From: GWE2-40-63 sp050251815
GTDB taxonomy: Bacteria > Bacteroidota > Bacteroidia > Bacteroidales > SZUA-534
Assembly: GCA_050251815.1 (NCBI GenBank)
Contig: JBFWMB010000008.1
Location: forward strand, 32,196 to 96,195
DNA: 64,000 bases
Direction of reading: 5' to 3'
The translations under genes were made by a program, and so were the position numbers. Under the pieces are notes generated by a model, which saw only the letters and a list, made by a program, of their open reading frames with translations, was not told the origin of the DNA and made no database searches. This document shows positions 37,801 to 45,770 of this stretch, in pieces; position 1 is the stretch's first letter; the number at the start of each line of letters is the position of its first letter.

Positions 37801-40800
37801 TAAATAAGGAGATACAGAACCAATAGATACTACCATTTCAGGAGAAATATTCACACGAATGGTATCTGTAACATCGGAACAAAATAAGCTGGATGCGGTT
37901 AGCACCAAATCAACATATCCCTGAATTTTATCTGCAGCTGAAAATGTATAGATAGGATTCAAAGCAAAAGCATTGTCAAAACCTGTAGCATCACCCGATG
38001 TCAGATTTTTCCAGGAGATAGCGGTATAATTTAATGCAGCTGCATCAATCAACTCATAGTCTATGACGTCGTAACAAACAGTATTATCAACTCCCGCATT
38101 AACTGAAGGAGATTCATGAAAATTAATAGTTACCGTAGCGGTGCTGCTGCATGTAACCAGTGTTCCGTTGCTTGATTCCAGCTGAAGGGTATAGGTACCA
38201 AAACCAGAAACATCAATTTGAGGATTCACCACGGTATTATTCGGTGAAAAAGTAACATTGGCTGCATTTCCAACTACTACGCTCCAAACATGTGAAGCTC
38301 CGGTACTACTGGCATCAGCTATGGTGTAAGTGGTTCCGCAAACATTAGCATCAGCACCGGCACTTACCACCGGATTGGCTATTACTTCCAAATCCATGCT
38401 ATTGGTAGCTGGCGGACAGGTTGCTGAAGACTGAGAAGACTGCAACTGCAAAGTGTAAGTTCCCACGCCACCAGTTGGCGTAAATGTTGGATTTAATACG
38501 GTATTATTTGGGGTAAATGTTCCTGTTCCTCCGGCAGTGATGGTCCATAAATAAGTATCGGTATTCGTTGCATTAGCTCCGGTTAAATCATAAGATTCTC
38601 CATCGCAAACTTCACCATCAGTACCAGCATCAGCCGTTGGATTATCGACAAAAGTAAGATCAACTGTAGCATTGCTACCGCATGTTGTCAAAGTTCCATT
38701 GGTCGATTCCAGTTGAAGCGTATACGTTCCAAAAGCAGTAACATCAATTTGTGGATTTACCACGGTATTGTTTGGTGTAAAGGTAACATTGGCTGCATTT
38801 CCGGCAATAACAGTCCACAAATGTGTAGTGCCGTCGCTACTTGCGTCGGCAATGGTATAATTTGTTCCGCAAATATCAGCATCGGTTCCAGCATTAACAA
38901 CAGGAAGTGATATTACGTCCAGATTCATACTGTTGGTTACCGGCGGGCAGGTTCCGGCCGATTGAGATGCTCTTAGCTGAAGCGTATAGGTTCCCACACC
39001 ACCGGTTGGCGTAAATGTTGGATTTAATACGGTATTATTTGGGGTAAATGTTCCTGTTCCTCCGGCTGTAATGGTCCATAAATAAGTATCGGAATTCGTT
39101 GCATTAGCTCCGGTTAAATCATAGGATTCTCCATCGCAAACTTCACCATCAGTGCCAGCATCGGCCGTTGGATTATCAACAAAAGTAAGATCAACAGTAG
39201 CACTACTACTGCAGGAAACTAAAGTTCCGTTTGTCGATTCCAATTGAAGCGTATACGTTCCAAAAGCAGTAACACTAATTTGGGGATTTACCACCGTATT
39301 GTTTGGCGTAAAACTTACATTGGCTGCATTTCCAGCAACTACGGTCCATAAATGCGAAGCTCCATCGCTGCTGGCATCGGCTATGGTATACGAAGTGCCG
39401 CAGGTTGTCATGTCATTTCCGGCATTAACAACTGGAATAGCTAAAACGCTTAAATCCATTGAATTTGTAGCCGGTGGACATGTTCCTGAAGATTGTGAGG
39501 TCTGGAGTTGTAATGTATAGGTTCCAACGCCTCCGGTTGGAGTAAATGTAGGATTTAAAACTGAATTACTTGGGCTAAAAGTTCCTGTGCCACCTGCTGT
39601 AATGGTCCATAGATAGGTGTCGGCATTAGTCGCACTTGCACTGATTAAAGCATAAGGGTTTCCAACGCAAACTTCAGCGTCAGTTCCGGCATCAGCCGTT
39701 GGATTATCGACAAAAGTCAGATCAACTGTGGCACTACTGCTGCATGATACCAGAGTTCCATTAGTCGATTCCAATTGAAGGGTATACGTTCCAAAAGCAG
39801 TAACATCAATTTGTGGGTTAACTACGGTATTGTTTGGTGTAAAGGTAACATTAGCTGCATTTCCGGCAACTACAGTCCATAAGTGTGTGGTTCCATCGCT
39901 ACTGGCGTCGGCTATGGTATACGAACTGCCACAAATATCTGCATCGTTTCCTGCACTCACCACCGGATTAGGTATTACTTCCAAATTCATGCTATGGGTT
40001 GCCGGAGGGCAGGCTCCTGAGGATTGAGATGCCTGTAATTGCAAGGTATAAGTTCCTACACCTCCGGTTGGAGTAAATGTTGAATTTAACGCTGTATTAC
40101 TTGGATTAAACGTTCCGCTACCACCTGCTGTAATGGTCCATAAATACGTATCAGCATTAGTTGCACTTGCACCACTTAAACTGAAGGAATCGCCGTCGCA
40201 AACTTCTGCATCGGTTCCGGCATCAGCTGTTGGAGCAGGAACAGATGCTACACTAATTGTAGAGTTGTGCTCTTCAATACAAGCATTTCCATCAATTATC
40301 CAAAGATAGTAAGTTCCGGAAGCAAGTCCGCTAAGAATATTTCCATCGGTAAAATCACCGGGAACCGGGTTATAGGCTCCATTGGTTGAAGCAAAATAAC
40401 CATAGCCGGTAGTTGGATATGTTCCCATGTCAGGAGTTCCCCCCGTGGTAGTTCCCACATCAATAACTCCGGTGGCACCTGATGCACAAGAAGCTGTTGT
40501 TATAATTCCTGATACTTCAATTTGATCCGGACCTGTGGTATAATCATCAAAATCGGGGAACGATGGGTAATACTCAAAGTAATTGGATGCCTGACATCCG
40601 TTGGCATCATTGGCGTAAACAATATAATAACCTTCGCCCAAATCGGCATTAGTTATTTGCCCGGTATAAAATATCACCCCTTCGTTAGCGGAGTTATTTT
40701 CCCATTCATAAGAAACTATAGGATTGGTTCCACCGCTAGCGTCGGCACGTAATTGTAAATCACTGCCTCCAAAACAGCTTACATCGTTCTCAACATTTAT

Positions 40801-41829
40801 AGCTACACTAAAAGCCGGAGGATAACCAATGGTTTTATCGCCTGCTGTAGCAAAATTTTGATTGTATCCGGTTTTACTAACCTGAACCAGGTAAGTACCA
40901 ATAGGTAACGTAAAATCAAGATTATTTCCAAATCCACGTGCTTTTTCAAGACCATCAGCCTGGCTAAAAACGGTAATGTAGTAATTTCCAGCGGGATCGA
41001 CCTGTACGTTCAAAACACCTTTCTCTTTCGGATCGCCAGGAACCGGATCGGTACCTGGTGAACATAAGGCGTCGGTAATGTTAACGGTTATTGTACCAAT
41101 TGCTTTACTTGCATTGGCCCCCACCATATTATAGGTAAAATTGCCTGCTGTAAAATCTCTTTTTATATTAGGAACAAAAATCCTTGAGTTTTGTGTATAT
41201 AATTCCAGGTTGCTGTGGTTGGACATGTCCCATTTACGCACCTGAACATCAGAATTCTCCAGATTAATGCTGGAATGTGCTTCTCCCTGTTTTACAATAG
41301 ATTGGCTGGATATTTGAAATCCCTGAGAAATAATTTCTCCCTGATTAATAACAATTTCTTTTCGCGTATTTAAATCGGTATTAAAAATAAATTTGCCGGA
41401 ACCATTAAAAACTAACCTGCTGTTTAATGGATTATTCATTTGAACGGAAACCTCCTGTGAAGCTTTCAGGGTAATATCTCCTTTATATCTACTTAAATCG
41501 GCCTCAGGATTCACCGACACTGAACCTGATATGGTAAGCGGGGCTTTTCCCTTTAAAACAAGTTTTGCGGTATTAATATTCAGGTGATTGGTATATGCTT
41601 CCTGTTTTATTAAAACCTGTATTTGATTGCCGATAACGGAATTATCATCAAAAAACACCGGGTTTTCTGCAGTTGGAACACTGGCTCCAGCGGTGCCACC
41701 ACTAACAGTTGACCAATGTGATGTGTCGTGCCAGCTACCAGAACCATTTACCCAATAACGAGTTTCTTGTGCCTCTATACGGGTAATGAATATACTTAAC
41801 AGAATAATTAAAAGTATCGGCTTCCTCAT
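31870..41829 (-). CDS. Giant SprB-repeat adhesin with T9SS type-B sorting domain
   Basis: A 3319-residue secreted protein. Order: signal peptide (MRKPILLIILLSIFITRIEA); an N-terminal domain starting QETRYWVNGSGSWHDTSHWS (to about 260); a transition segment with carboxypeptidase-like and SprB-like pieces (to about 530); four nearly identical 177-residue units with PKD/Ig-like character (about 533-1240, nucleotides 38109-40232); a jelly-roll P-domain-like region (about 1325-1480); roughly twenty SprB repeats of the form GGTPPYTYLW-S-G-T..TYTVTVTDANGC (about 1510-2990); and a gliding-motility-associated C-terminal domain (3228-3319, GFTPNGDGNFDTWDISGI..., ending LTGPVTILR). The C-terminal domain marks it as type IX cargo. 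It is coupled to porP/sprF. Probably a cell-surface adhesin for gliding or attachment; not verified. Confidence 0.93.
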   Translation of the reverse strand: MRKPILLIILLSIFITRIEAQETRYWVNGSGSWHDTSHWSTVSGGTAGASVPTAENPVFFDDNSVIGNQIQVLIKQEAYTNHLNINTAKLVLKGKAPLTISGSVSVNPEADLSRYKGDITLKASQEVSVQMNNPLNSRLVFNGSGKFIFNTDLNTRKEIVINQGEIISQGFQISSQSIVKQGEAHSSINLENSDVQVRKWDMSNHSNLELYTQNSRIFVPNIKRDFTAGNFTYNMVGANASKAIGTITVNITDALCSPGTDPVPGDPKEKGVLNVQVDPAGNYYITVFSQADGLEKARGFGNNLDFTLPIGTYLVQVSKTGYNQNFATAGDKTIGYPPAFSVAINVENDVSCFGGSDLQLRADASGGTNPIVSYEWENNSANEGVIFYTGQITNADLGEGYYIVYANDANGCQASNYFEYYPSFPDFDDYTTGPDQIEVSGIITTASCASGATGVIDVGTTTGGTPDMGTYPTTGYGYFASTNGAYNPVPGDFTDGNILSGLASGTYYLWIIDGNACIEEHNSTISVASVPAPTADAGTDAEVCDGDSFSLSGASATNADTYLWTITAGGSGTFNPSNTALNSTFTPTGGVGTYTLQLQASQSSGACPPATHSMNLEVIPNPVVSAGNDADICGSSYTIADASSDGTTHLWTVVAGNAANVTFTPNNTVVNPQIDVTAFGTYTLQLESTNGTLVSCSSSATVDLTFVDNPTADAGTDAEVCVGNPYALISASATNADTYLWTITAGGTGTFSPSNSVLNPTFTPTGGVGTYTLQLQTSQSSGTCPPATNSMDLSVLAIPVVNAGNDMTTCGTSYTIADASSDGASHLWTVVAGNAANVSFTPNNTVVNPQISVTAFGTYTLQLESTNGTLVSCSSSATVDLTFVDNPTADAGTDGEVCDGESYDLTGANATNSDTYLWTITAGGTGTFTPNNTVLNPTFTPTGGVGTYTLQLRASQSAGTCPPVTNSMNLDVISLPVVNAGTDADICGTNYTIADASSDGTTHLWTVIAGNAANVTFTPNNTVVNPQIDVTAFGTYTLQLESTNGTLTTCGSNATVDLTFVDNPTADAGTDGEVCDGESYDLTGANATNTDTYLWTITAGGTGTFTPNNTVLNPTFTPTGGVGTYTLQLQSSQSSATCPPATNSMDLEVIANPVVSAGADANVCGTTYTIADASSTGASHVWSVVVGNAANVTFSPNNTVVNPQIDVSGFGTYTLQLESSNGTLVTCSSTATVTINFHESPSVNAGVDNTVCYDVIDYELIDAAALNYTAISWKNLTSGDATGFDNAFALNPIYTFSAADKIQGYVDLVLTASSLFCSDVTDTIRVNISPEMVVSIGSVSPYLIGASTQINVAFWGEHENIGQLGFYLVAPDGTTKVRLYQHNLDGSACIFPINQQFDSIAFSTASATNLDFCSYNTDPVISGSFDAAEDWSKIYTMDPAQGGWSLMIKDRTTGKTGTLSRAMISFTDMNVQGIMQTIFYDSKVLSPASPIIDKDSTIYYVPMGLRTSCNGACDARAIVSVIGGTPPYASYEWSTGDTGTEVDLCGGDHTVTVTDANGCTAVAMVEVLEPDPIEIAVDSTNIACYGGSTGMVKVTPSNGVPPYNYLWDDANNSTTAQVNGLPAGTYTVTVTDQNLCATIRSITLTEPASALDLTYVVDPTGCNTSTGTITLSPTGGTPYTVGDSYTYTWAHDGLLSGNIATGLGVGSYNVLIQDSLGCILDTTITMTDNGDMEITGFTMVSNVSCAGSCDSEVQVDFTGGTGDYTFNWSGAGLSGTNVSLPNVCGDSTYYVTVTDVNTSCSTSDFFKIPQPDSLKVNMVSQTDVLCFGDSTGTAEVIGIGGTGVYSYAWFTTTNDTLSRAATANNLPYGKIYIEIIDANLCSVIDSIFINQPTELTATTASTNTSCGVATGTASVTPAGGTAPYTYLWDDVSNATTALVEDLPVGIYNVTITDFNGCERLESVSVIDDSDMLISIDDVVDVLCAGETSGAINISITDAVAPVDYLWSNGEVTEDLTDLAAGTYRVTVTDANLCSRVAEVEIIEPAFLSASVTIVNQPLCFGAADGEAMVVPQGGVAPYTYLWSNGQTTATATNLIAGAYEVSITDFNGCETTTTVTLTDPNPVTFDFEFTRTTCGDSVGTINVANLAGGTGAGTYTVSWASPDWASYPAPDSVNSESISNLWVASYVAIVTDANGCQFRDSMNLTDNSNLTIIVDSMAMVSCNGGTNGAILVSAINGTEPYTYQWDSGDTDSLLNDAVAGTYHLRVTDVNLCRRDTAFVITEPDALDNTFVFTQPIICHGDTEASFNAEIRGGVAPYTYLWENSAGDNLGQTAALENVTTDWYFLTVVDANDCVYEDSIEIVEPDTLILTVSITETQCTDSTGTATAVVTGGVAPYTYNWHQLSNPATILTGQGTNALSDLWVDVFVLEVGDALGCMVTDTFEMKDVSDIDFTLVLHNQVSCVDRCDARAEVVLPTGGTQFPTGFGYNVIWSNGETTPEADSLCLGENLVRLFDANGCQAVKSVTITDEDALKVKITHFNDISQGGEDCNGYAEAVVSGGTEPYTYLWSTADNNTSDNIADLCEGWYYLTVTDASAAPVCEVIDSVFIEDDPLRYDTLLLQHISCYGDNSGAITVQGMGGYPDGYNYFWANENWDSYPAHDSTGNSLTNLVAGTYFLTITNRSELDTLVASIVITQPEPFIPDYSISPTNCSDSSGVITVNLALIQGGTAPFTFEWAHESWGSYPAADSTGFTLSNLWVDDYYVTITDASGCTYLDTVRMEDNSPFVIDPVLSPIRCFSWTNGGIDVNPSNGIEPYNFAWDSGQTTQEITGLDAGLYVVTVTDNEGCVRSRSIELTQPDSITFTLKDTLSLLCYTDCNGGITIDNIQGGNAGVWNYIIRESGQIVREGTDASISNLCPGDYQIRIEDELGCLSEPYPFVYLSRSPQMLPEFEVIDTASCNNNTSDGVLAVDVKMGYFDQISPNLVTETITYSYRWDENPALANDTLTQALGGSHIVRITDNLGCQNSFSTIMPSKTVIWIDDAYIVGSQLKEDYFCPGDTVKLFASVVEPDSILWSNADYIVGDSTGPMITVLATTNKIFFVTAYNNNCYDEDTVIVGRYVIEPLIASVDGDSIVAAGSEVKLFANSPEVSYVKEEVFTTTHSYTWTSAFAGATWLPAPPDTIAPTLIAGESGIITVYDTIKIFNPSYSNQVCLVSDTLNLKVLSSVEASSGFTPNGDGNFDTWDISGINGWAEVEVQIFNRWGGLVWEHSGAYDGDNKWDGTNSKGNPVPSGTYYYVITYGNNQGVSKTLTGPVTILR
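38109..40232. repeat. Four 531-bp in-frame tandem repeats inside the adhesin gene
   Basis: The boundary sequence GTTGGATTATC recurs at about 38638, 39169 and 39700, with a variant near 40231, a constant step of 531 bp (177 codons). Each unit holds two related halves, one starting NPTADAGTDAEVC and one starting PVVNAGTDADICG. DNA identity is high, especially between neighbours, so copy number may vary by recombination. Confidence 0.9.
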
Positions 41830-42134
41830 AACAATAATTATTGAATATTCAAAAAGTGTCGTGTTATCTTAAAAAAGAAATTATCATAATTTATCAACAT
41901 ACCATACAAATATAACATAAAAACCATACGCGCTGCGCTGCTTTTGATAATTCGCCTGATATATTGGTTAAATGTCAGCATATGTAGATTAAACATTTAT
42001 TTTGTCAAAACATACCCATTCATACGCAAGTTTTTCTTAAGTGTTATGAAAATAAAATATTTAGATCGCTAAATTGGCTGATTTTATGCGTTTATTTGAA
42101 CGCTAAGTTGCTATAATTTTTTTTATTATCAAAA
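41830..42134. other. Intergenic region between adhesin and Mla ATPase genes
   Basis: About 305 bases with no gene. CAAATATA at 41907-41914 is TATATTTG on the minus strand, a possible -7 box for the adhesin gene about 75 bases before its ATG; a matching -33 element is not clear. The rest is AT-rich with no stable hairpin seen. Confidence 0.35.
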
Positions 42135-42896
42135 TTACTGCTGCTGCTTCGTTGGCCTGATGCGACGCATGAGTTCAGAGGAAAATAAAAAATCGTCGAG
42201 TTCAGGATTGCCCGAGTCGAGTAAATCAGTACGTGAACCATGCCACCACGAATGTCCTTCGAAAATAAATACCACGCTATCGGCGCCGGCCAATACCGAA
42301 TTCATGTCGTGCGTATTAACTACCGTGGTAATGCCGTATTCTCTGGTTATCTCCTGAATTAATTTATCGATAACAATAGCGGTTTGCGGGTCGAGACCTG
42401 AATTGGGTTCGTCGCAAAAAAGATATTTGGGGTTTAGTGCAATAGCACGCGCAATGGCGGCACGCTTTTGCATTCCTCCACTTAATTCTGAAGGAAACTG
42501 TTTGTTAACGCCCGTAAGATTAACGCGTTCGAGACAAAAATTAGCTCGTTTCAGTTTTTCTGCTTTCGAAAAATTGGTAAACATGTCGAGCGGATAAATT
42601 ACATTCTCTTCGATGGTTGAACTGTCGAACAGCGCACCTCCCTGAAAAAGCATTCCAACCTCCTTGCGTACAGCTATCTTTTCTTTGGTTCGCATTTTGG
42701 TGAAATCGCGTCCATCGAAAGTTATAGCGCCTGAGTCGATTTTATGCAGCCCAACCAGCGATTTAAGTAAAACCGTTTTACCGGAACCGCTTTTACCAAT
42801 TACCATATTCACTTTTCCGGGAAGGAATTTGGCTTCAATATTTTTTAGTATCTGAACCTCGTTAAAGGTTTTATTTACCCCTTCAACTACAATCAT
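42135..42896 (-). CDS. mlaF: ABC transporter ATP-binding protein, MlaF type
   Basis: ATPase of the Mla-type phospholipid/lipid transport system between the membranes. The 253-residue protein has Walker A GKSGSGKTVLLKSL, the signature LSGGMQKRAAIARA, Walker B YLFCDEPNSGLDP, and the H-loop NTHDMNSVL. Its start overlaps the end of the permease gene by 4 bases. No MlaD (MCE) gene is beside it in this window. Confidence 0.9.
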   Translation of the reverse strand: MIVVEGVNKTFNEVQILKNIEAKFLPGKVNMVIGKSGSGKTVLLKSLVGLHKIDSGAITFDGRDFTKMRTKEKIAVRKEVGMLFQGGALFDSSTIEENVIYPLDMFTNFSKAEKLKRANFCLERVNLTGVNKQFPSELSGGMQKRAAIARAIALNPKYLFCDEPNSGLDPQTAIVIDKLIQEITREYGITTVVNTHDMNSVLAGADSVVFIFEGHSWWHGSRTDLLDSGNPELDDFLFSSELMRRIRPTKQQQ

Positions 42897-43633
42897 GACA
42901 ACAAGAGTTGGGTTAAAATTAAATCAAAAGTGAGAATTAAAACTATGCTATAAACCACCGCACGCGTACTGGCCCGTCCAACTTCCAACGCTCCTCCGCT
43001 TACATAATATCCCTGATACGACGAAATGGAAACGATCAAAAAAGCATAAAAAAGTGACTTAATAATGGAATAGGTAATGTAATAAGGAATAAAGTACAAT
43101 TGAATGCCGGTAATGTAGTCCTGTGGCGAAATTACTCCCACAAAAACAGCAGAAAACCAGCCGCCGGCCACTCCAACAAACATGCTTATAATTACCAAAA
43201 AGGGAATAAAAAACATAAAAGCAAAAATTTTTGGAGAAACCAAAAATGAAGCCGGATTAATTCCCATAATTTCTAATGCATCAATCTGTTCTGAAACCCT
43301 CATGGTGCCAATCTCAGAAGCAATATTTGAACCAACTTTACCAGCCAACACCAACGATATAATGGTTGACGAAAATTCAAGCAACATGGTATCACGGGTG
43401 GTTAAGCTTATAACATAGTCGGGCACCAGGGGACTGGTAATATTGTAGGCCATCTGGATGGTAATTGCAGCACCGATAAATAAAGAAACAAGAATTATTA
43501 TTCCCGTTGAACTTAATCCAAGACTCTGAACCTCTCTGAAAAATTGCCGGAACCATATTTTATGTTTTTCGGGTTTTGAAAATACCTGATACATAAAAAC
43601 AAAGTACCGGCCTATGTGAAACATGGTTTTCAT
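42893..43633 (-). CDS. mlaE: ABC transporter permease, MlaE type
   Basis: The 246-residue permease of the same transporter, with 5-6 transmembrane segments and the family motif region LVLAGKVGSNIASEIGTMRVSEQIDALEIMGINP, in which the Glu/Gly-rich loop contacts the ATPase. It is translated just before MlaF with a 4-base overlap, so the two are coupled. The divergent mannose-1-phosphate guanylyltransferase begins 144 bases away. Confidence 0.93.
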   Translation of the reverse strand: MKTMFHIGRYFVFMYQVFSKPEKHKIWFRQFFREVQSLGLSSTGIIILVSLFIGAAITIQMAYNITSPLVPDYVISLTTRDTMLLEFSSTIISLVLAGKVGSNIASEIGTMRVSEQIDALEIMGINPASFLVSPKIFAFMFFIPFLVIISMFVGVAGGWFSAVFVGVISPQDYITGIQLYFIPYYITYSIIKSLFYAFLIVSISSYQGYYVSGGALEVGRASTRAVVYSIVLILTFDLILTQLLLS

Positions 43634-43776
43634 TAGCAGTTATTTTATGTTATGCAAAGTATTAAAAACCTTAGCAATTTTCAAAAAAAGAAACCCTAAA
43701 TAAAATGCTTATATTAGCGGCTCTATTTGAAGCGAAAAAGAATTGAAAAAACCCAAAACATTCAAACTACTATATC

Positions 43777-44868
43777 ATGAATTCAAATAATTTTTGTGTT
43801 ATTATGGCAGGAGGCGCAGGTACAAGGTTTTGGCCCATAAGCCGGTCCTCACTTCCTAAACAGTTTATTGACATTCTTGGAACTGGTAAAACTTTATTAC
43901 AGCAAACTTTCGACCGATTCCTTAACATTTGCCCCCGCGAAAACATCTATATTGTAACCAGCGCCGAATATCAGCAGATTACTTTGGAGCAATTGCCTCA
44001 AATCAATGCTTCGCAGGTGTTGTTGGAACCTGCACGAAGAAATACGGCGCCCTGTATAGCTTATGCAAATTTTCGAATACAAAACCTTAACCCCGACGCA
44101 AGAATTGTGGTGGCCCCATCGGATCATTTAATATTGAACGAAACCGCTTTTATTGAGACACTTCAAAAAGGCTTTGATTATATTGACCATAACGATGCCT
44201 TACTAACATTAGGAATTGAACCCACCAGACCGGACACCGGTTACGGTTACATCCAAATTAACAAAGACAAAAAATCGGAAATTGGTTCCGATATAAAAAA
44301 GGTAAAAACCTTTACCGAAAAACCCGATCTTGAATTAGCTAAATTCTTTGTCGAAAGCGGAGAGTTTTTCTGGAATAGTGGAATTTTCCTTTGGTCACTC
44401 AAATCGATTCAGGATTCTTTTTCAAAATATCTTGAAGATGTTTACAATGCATTTAACGAAAAAGCAAGTGTTTTTGGAACTCAGGAAGAAGTAAAAGCCA
44501 TTGAGGAAATTTATCCGGCTTGCCGAAACATTTCCATCGATTACGGGATTATGGAAAAAGCCTCGAATGTGTTTGTGCTGGGTGCCAGTTTTGGTTGGTC
44601 TGATTTGGGAACCTGGACTTCATTGTTCGATCATGCGGAGAAAAACGAAGATAACAACGCATTGAACGGAAATCACATTTTAACTTACAATACAACAAAC
44701 TCAATTATTAAATCGAACGAAGGCAAACTAATGGTAATTCAAGGGTTAAGCGATTACATTGTGATTGATACTCCGGATGCATTGCTCATTTGCAATAAAA
44801 AAGACGAACAGCAAATAAGGCTCTTTGTAAACGATATAAAGGTTAAAAAAGGAGAAAAATTCATATAA
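43777..44868 (+). CDS. manC: Mannose-1-phosphate guanylyltransferase
   Basis: Makes GDP-mannose from GTP and mannose 1-phosphate for polysaccharide and glycan synthesis. The 363-residue protein has the nucleotide-binding signature VIMAGGAGTRFWPISRSSLPKQF, the VAPSDHLI motif, TLGIEPTRPDTGYGYIQ, KTFTEKPD and FWNSGIFLW. The isomerase domain of bifunctional ManC-type enzymes is absent. A terminator follows. Confidence 0.95.
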   Translation: MNSNNFCVIMAGGAGTRFWPISRSSLPKQFIDILGTGKTLLQQTFDRFLNICPRENIYIVTSAEYQQITLEQLPQINASQVLLEPARRNTAPCIAYANFRIQNLNPDARIVVAPSDHLILNETAFIETLQKGFDYIDHNDALLTLGIEPTRPDTGYGYIQINKDKKSEIGSDIKKVKTFTEKPDLELAKFFVESGEFFWNSGIFLWSLKSIQDSFSKYLEDVYNAFNEKASVFGTQEEVKAIEEIYPACRNISIDYGIMEKASNVFVLGASFGWSDLGTWTSLFDHAEKNEDNNALNGNHILTYNTTNSIIKSNEGKLMVIQGLSDYIVIDTPDALLICNKKDEQQIRLFVNDIKVKKGEKFI

Positions 44869-44895
44869 AAAAAGCCTCTTAAAGAGGCTTTTTTT
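44867..44895. terminator. Bidirectional terminator (manC / gldN)
   Basis: AAAAAAAGCCTC-TTAAA-GAGGCTTTTTTT, a 5-bp GC core with A/T arms and T-runs both ways, lies between the convergent manC and gldN genes. Confidence 0.85.
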
Positions 44896-44899
44896 ATAA

Positions 44900-45760
44900 T
44901 TAGTAATTCCATAAATCCTGTTCGTAATCAGCTATGCGTTTTTTAATTCGCTCAGCTTCGAGCAAACTCTGCAAACCAAGCGTATATTCACTAATTCCCC
45001 GATCGTCTTGAACGTTCGACTCGCGAACAATGTAACTGTTAAATTTTCTTTTAAAGAAGATATCATCAAAAGTTCTACGCTCAGCATCGTTAAACTGATT
45101 GAATACCTCATGGTTAGCAAATATTCTCCGGGCTTCGGGGAAGTAAATCCAAAACACCTGCTGAATTCTTACAGCGGCATCTTCATCAACATCTCCCGAC
45201 TGATTTTCCACGGTGTACCAGCGAACGGGACATAATCCTATAATCCGGGCATCCATCATGGAGTGTTGGCGATCGAAGAACCAGTCTTCTTTTACAATAA
45301 ACTGCTTTACTTCGGAGGTGTTTTTTTCTTCGGTAATGGTTTTTGAGACTTCATTTCCATTTTCGTCGGTAAAGGTTATTGTTTTTGGAACTGCCCCAAA
45401 AGCCACATCAATCTGGCTGCGGGTTATTGGCTGAGTAAACCGGTCGTCATCCGTGGCGTAGGGTGTAATGCCCTCGTTGTTGATACCCCAAATCATTAAA
45501 TCGACAAGACTCATTCGGTCGCCAATCTGAGTTGTTGGGTAATACAATGGATGATTAATTTTTTCGCGAAGATCGATTACCCGCCAAACACGCTTTGACC
45601 ACATTACATCGCTTTCACGTAAAAATTTATAGGGTGCAGGTTTTCTGGCAGGTACATGCTCTTTTACATAAATGCCATCCAATACTTGTGCCTGACTTTC
45701 CTGGTTGGGAGCACAAATAAAAGCAAATGCGATAAATGAAACTACAATAAACTTCTTCAT
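44900..45760 (-). CDS. gldN: Type IX secretion / gliding protein GldN
   Basis: Periplasmic T9SS component that associates with GldK at the outer membrane ring. The 286-residue protein has a signal peptide (MKKFIVVSFIAFAFICAPNQESQA) and typical family segments VMWSKRVWRVIDLREKINHP and LYYPTTQIGDRMSLVDLM. A terminator just after its stop marks the end of the porP-gldK-gldL-gldM-gldN operon. Confidence 0.93.
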   Translation of the reverse strand: MKKFIVVSFIAFAFICAPNQESQAQVLDGIYVKEHVPARKPAPYKFLRESDVMWSKRVWRVIDLREKINHPLYYPTTQIGDRMSLVDLMIWGINNEGITPYATDDDRFTQPITRSQIDVAFGAVPKTITFTDENGNEVSKTITEEKNTSEVKQFIVKEDWFFDRQHSMMDARIIGLCPVRWYTVENQSGDVDEDAAVRIQQVFWIYFPEARRIFANHEVFNQFNDAERRTFDDIFFKRKFNSYIVRESNVQDDRGISEYTLGLQSLLEAERIKKRIADYEQDLWNY

Positions 45761-45770
45761 ATCAATTTTT

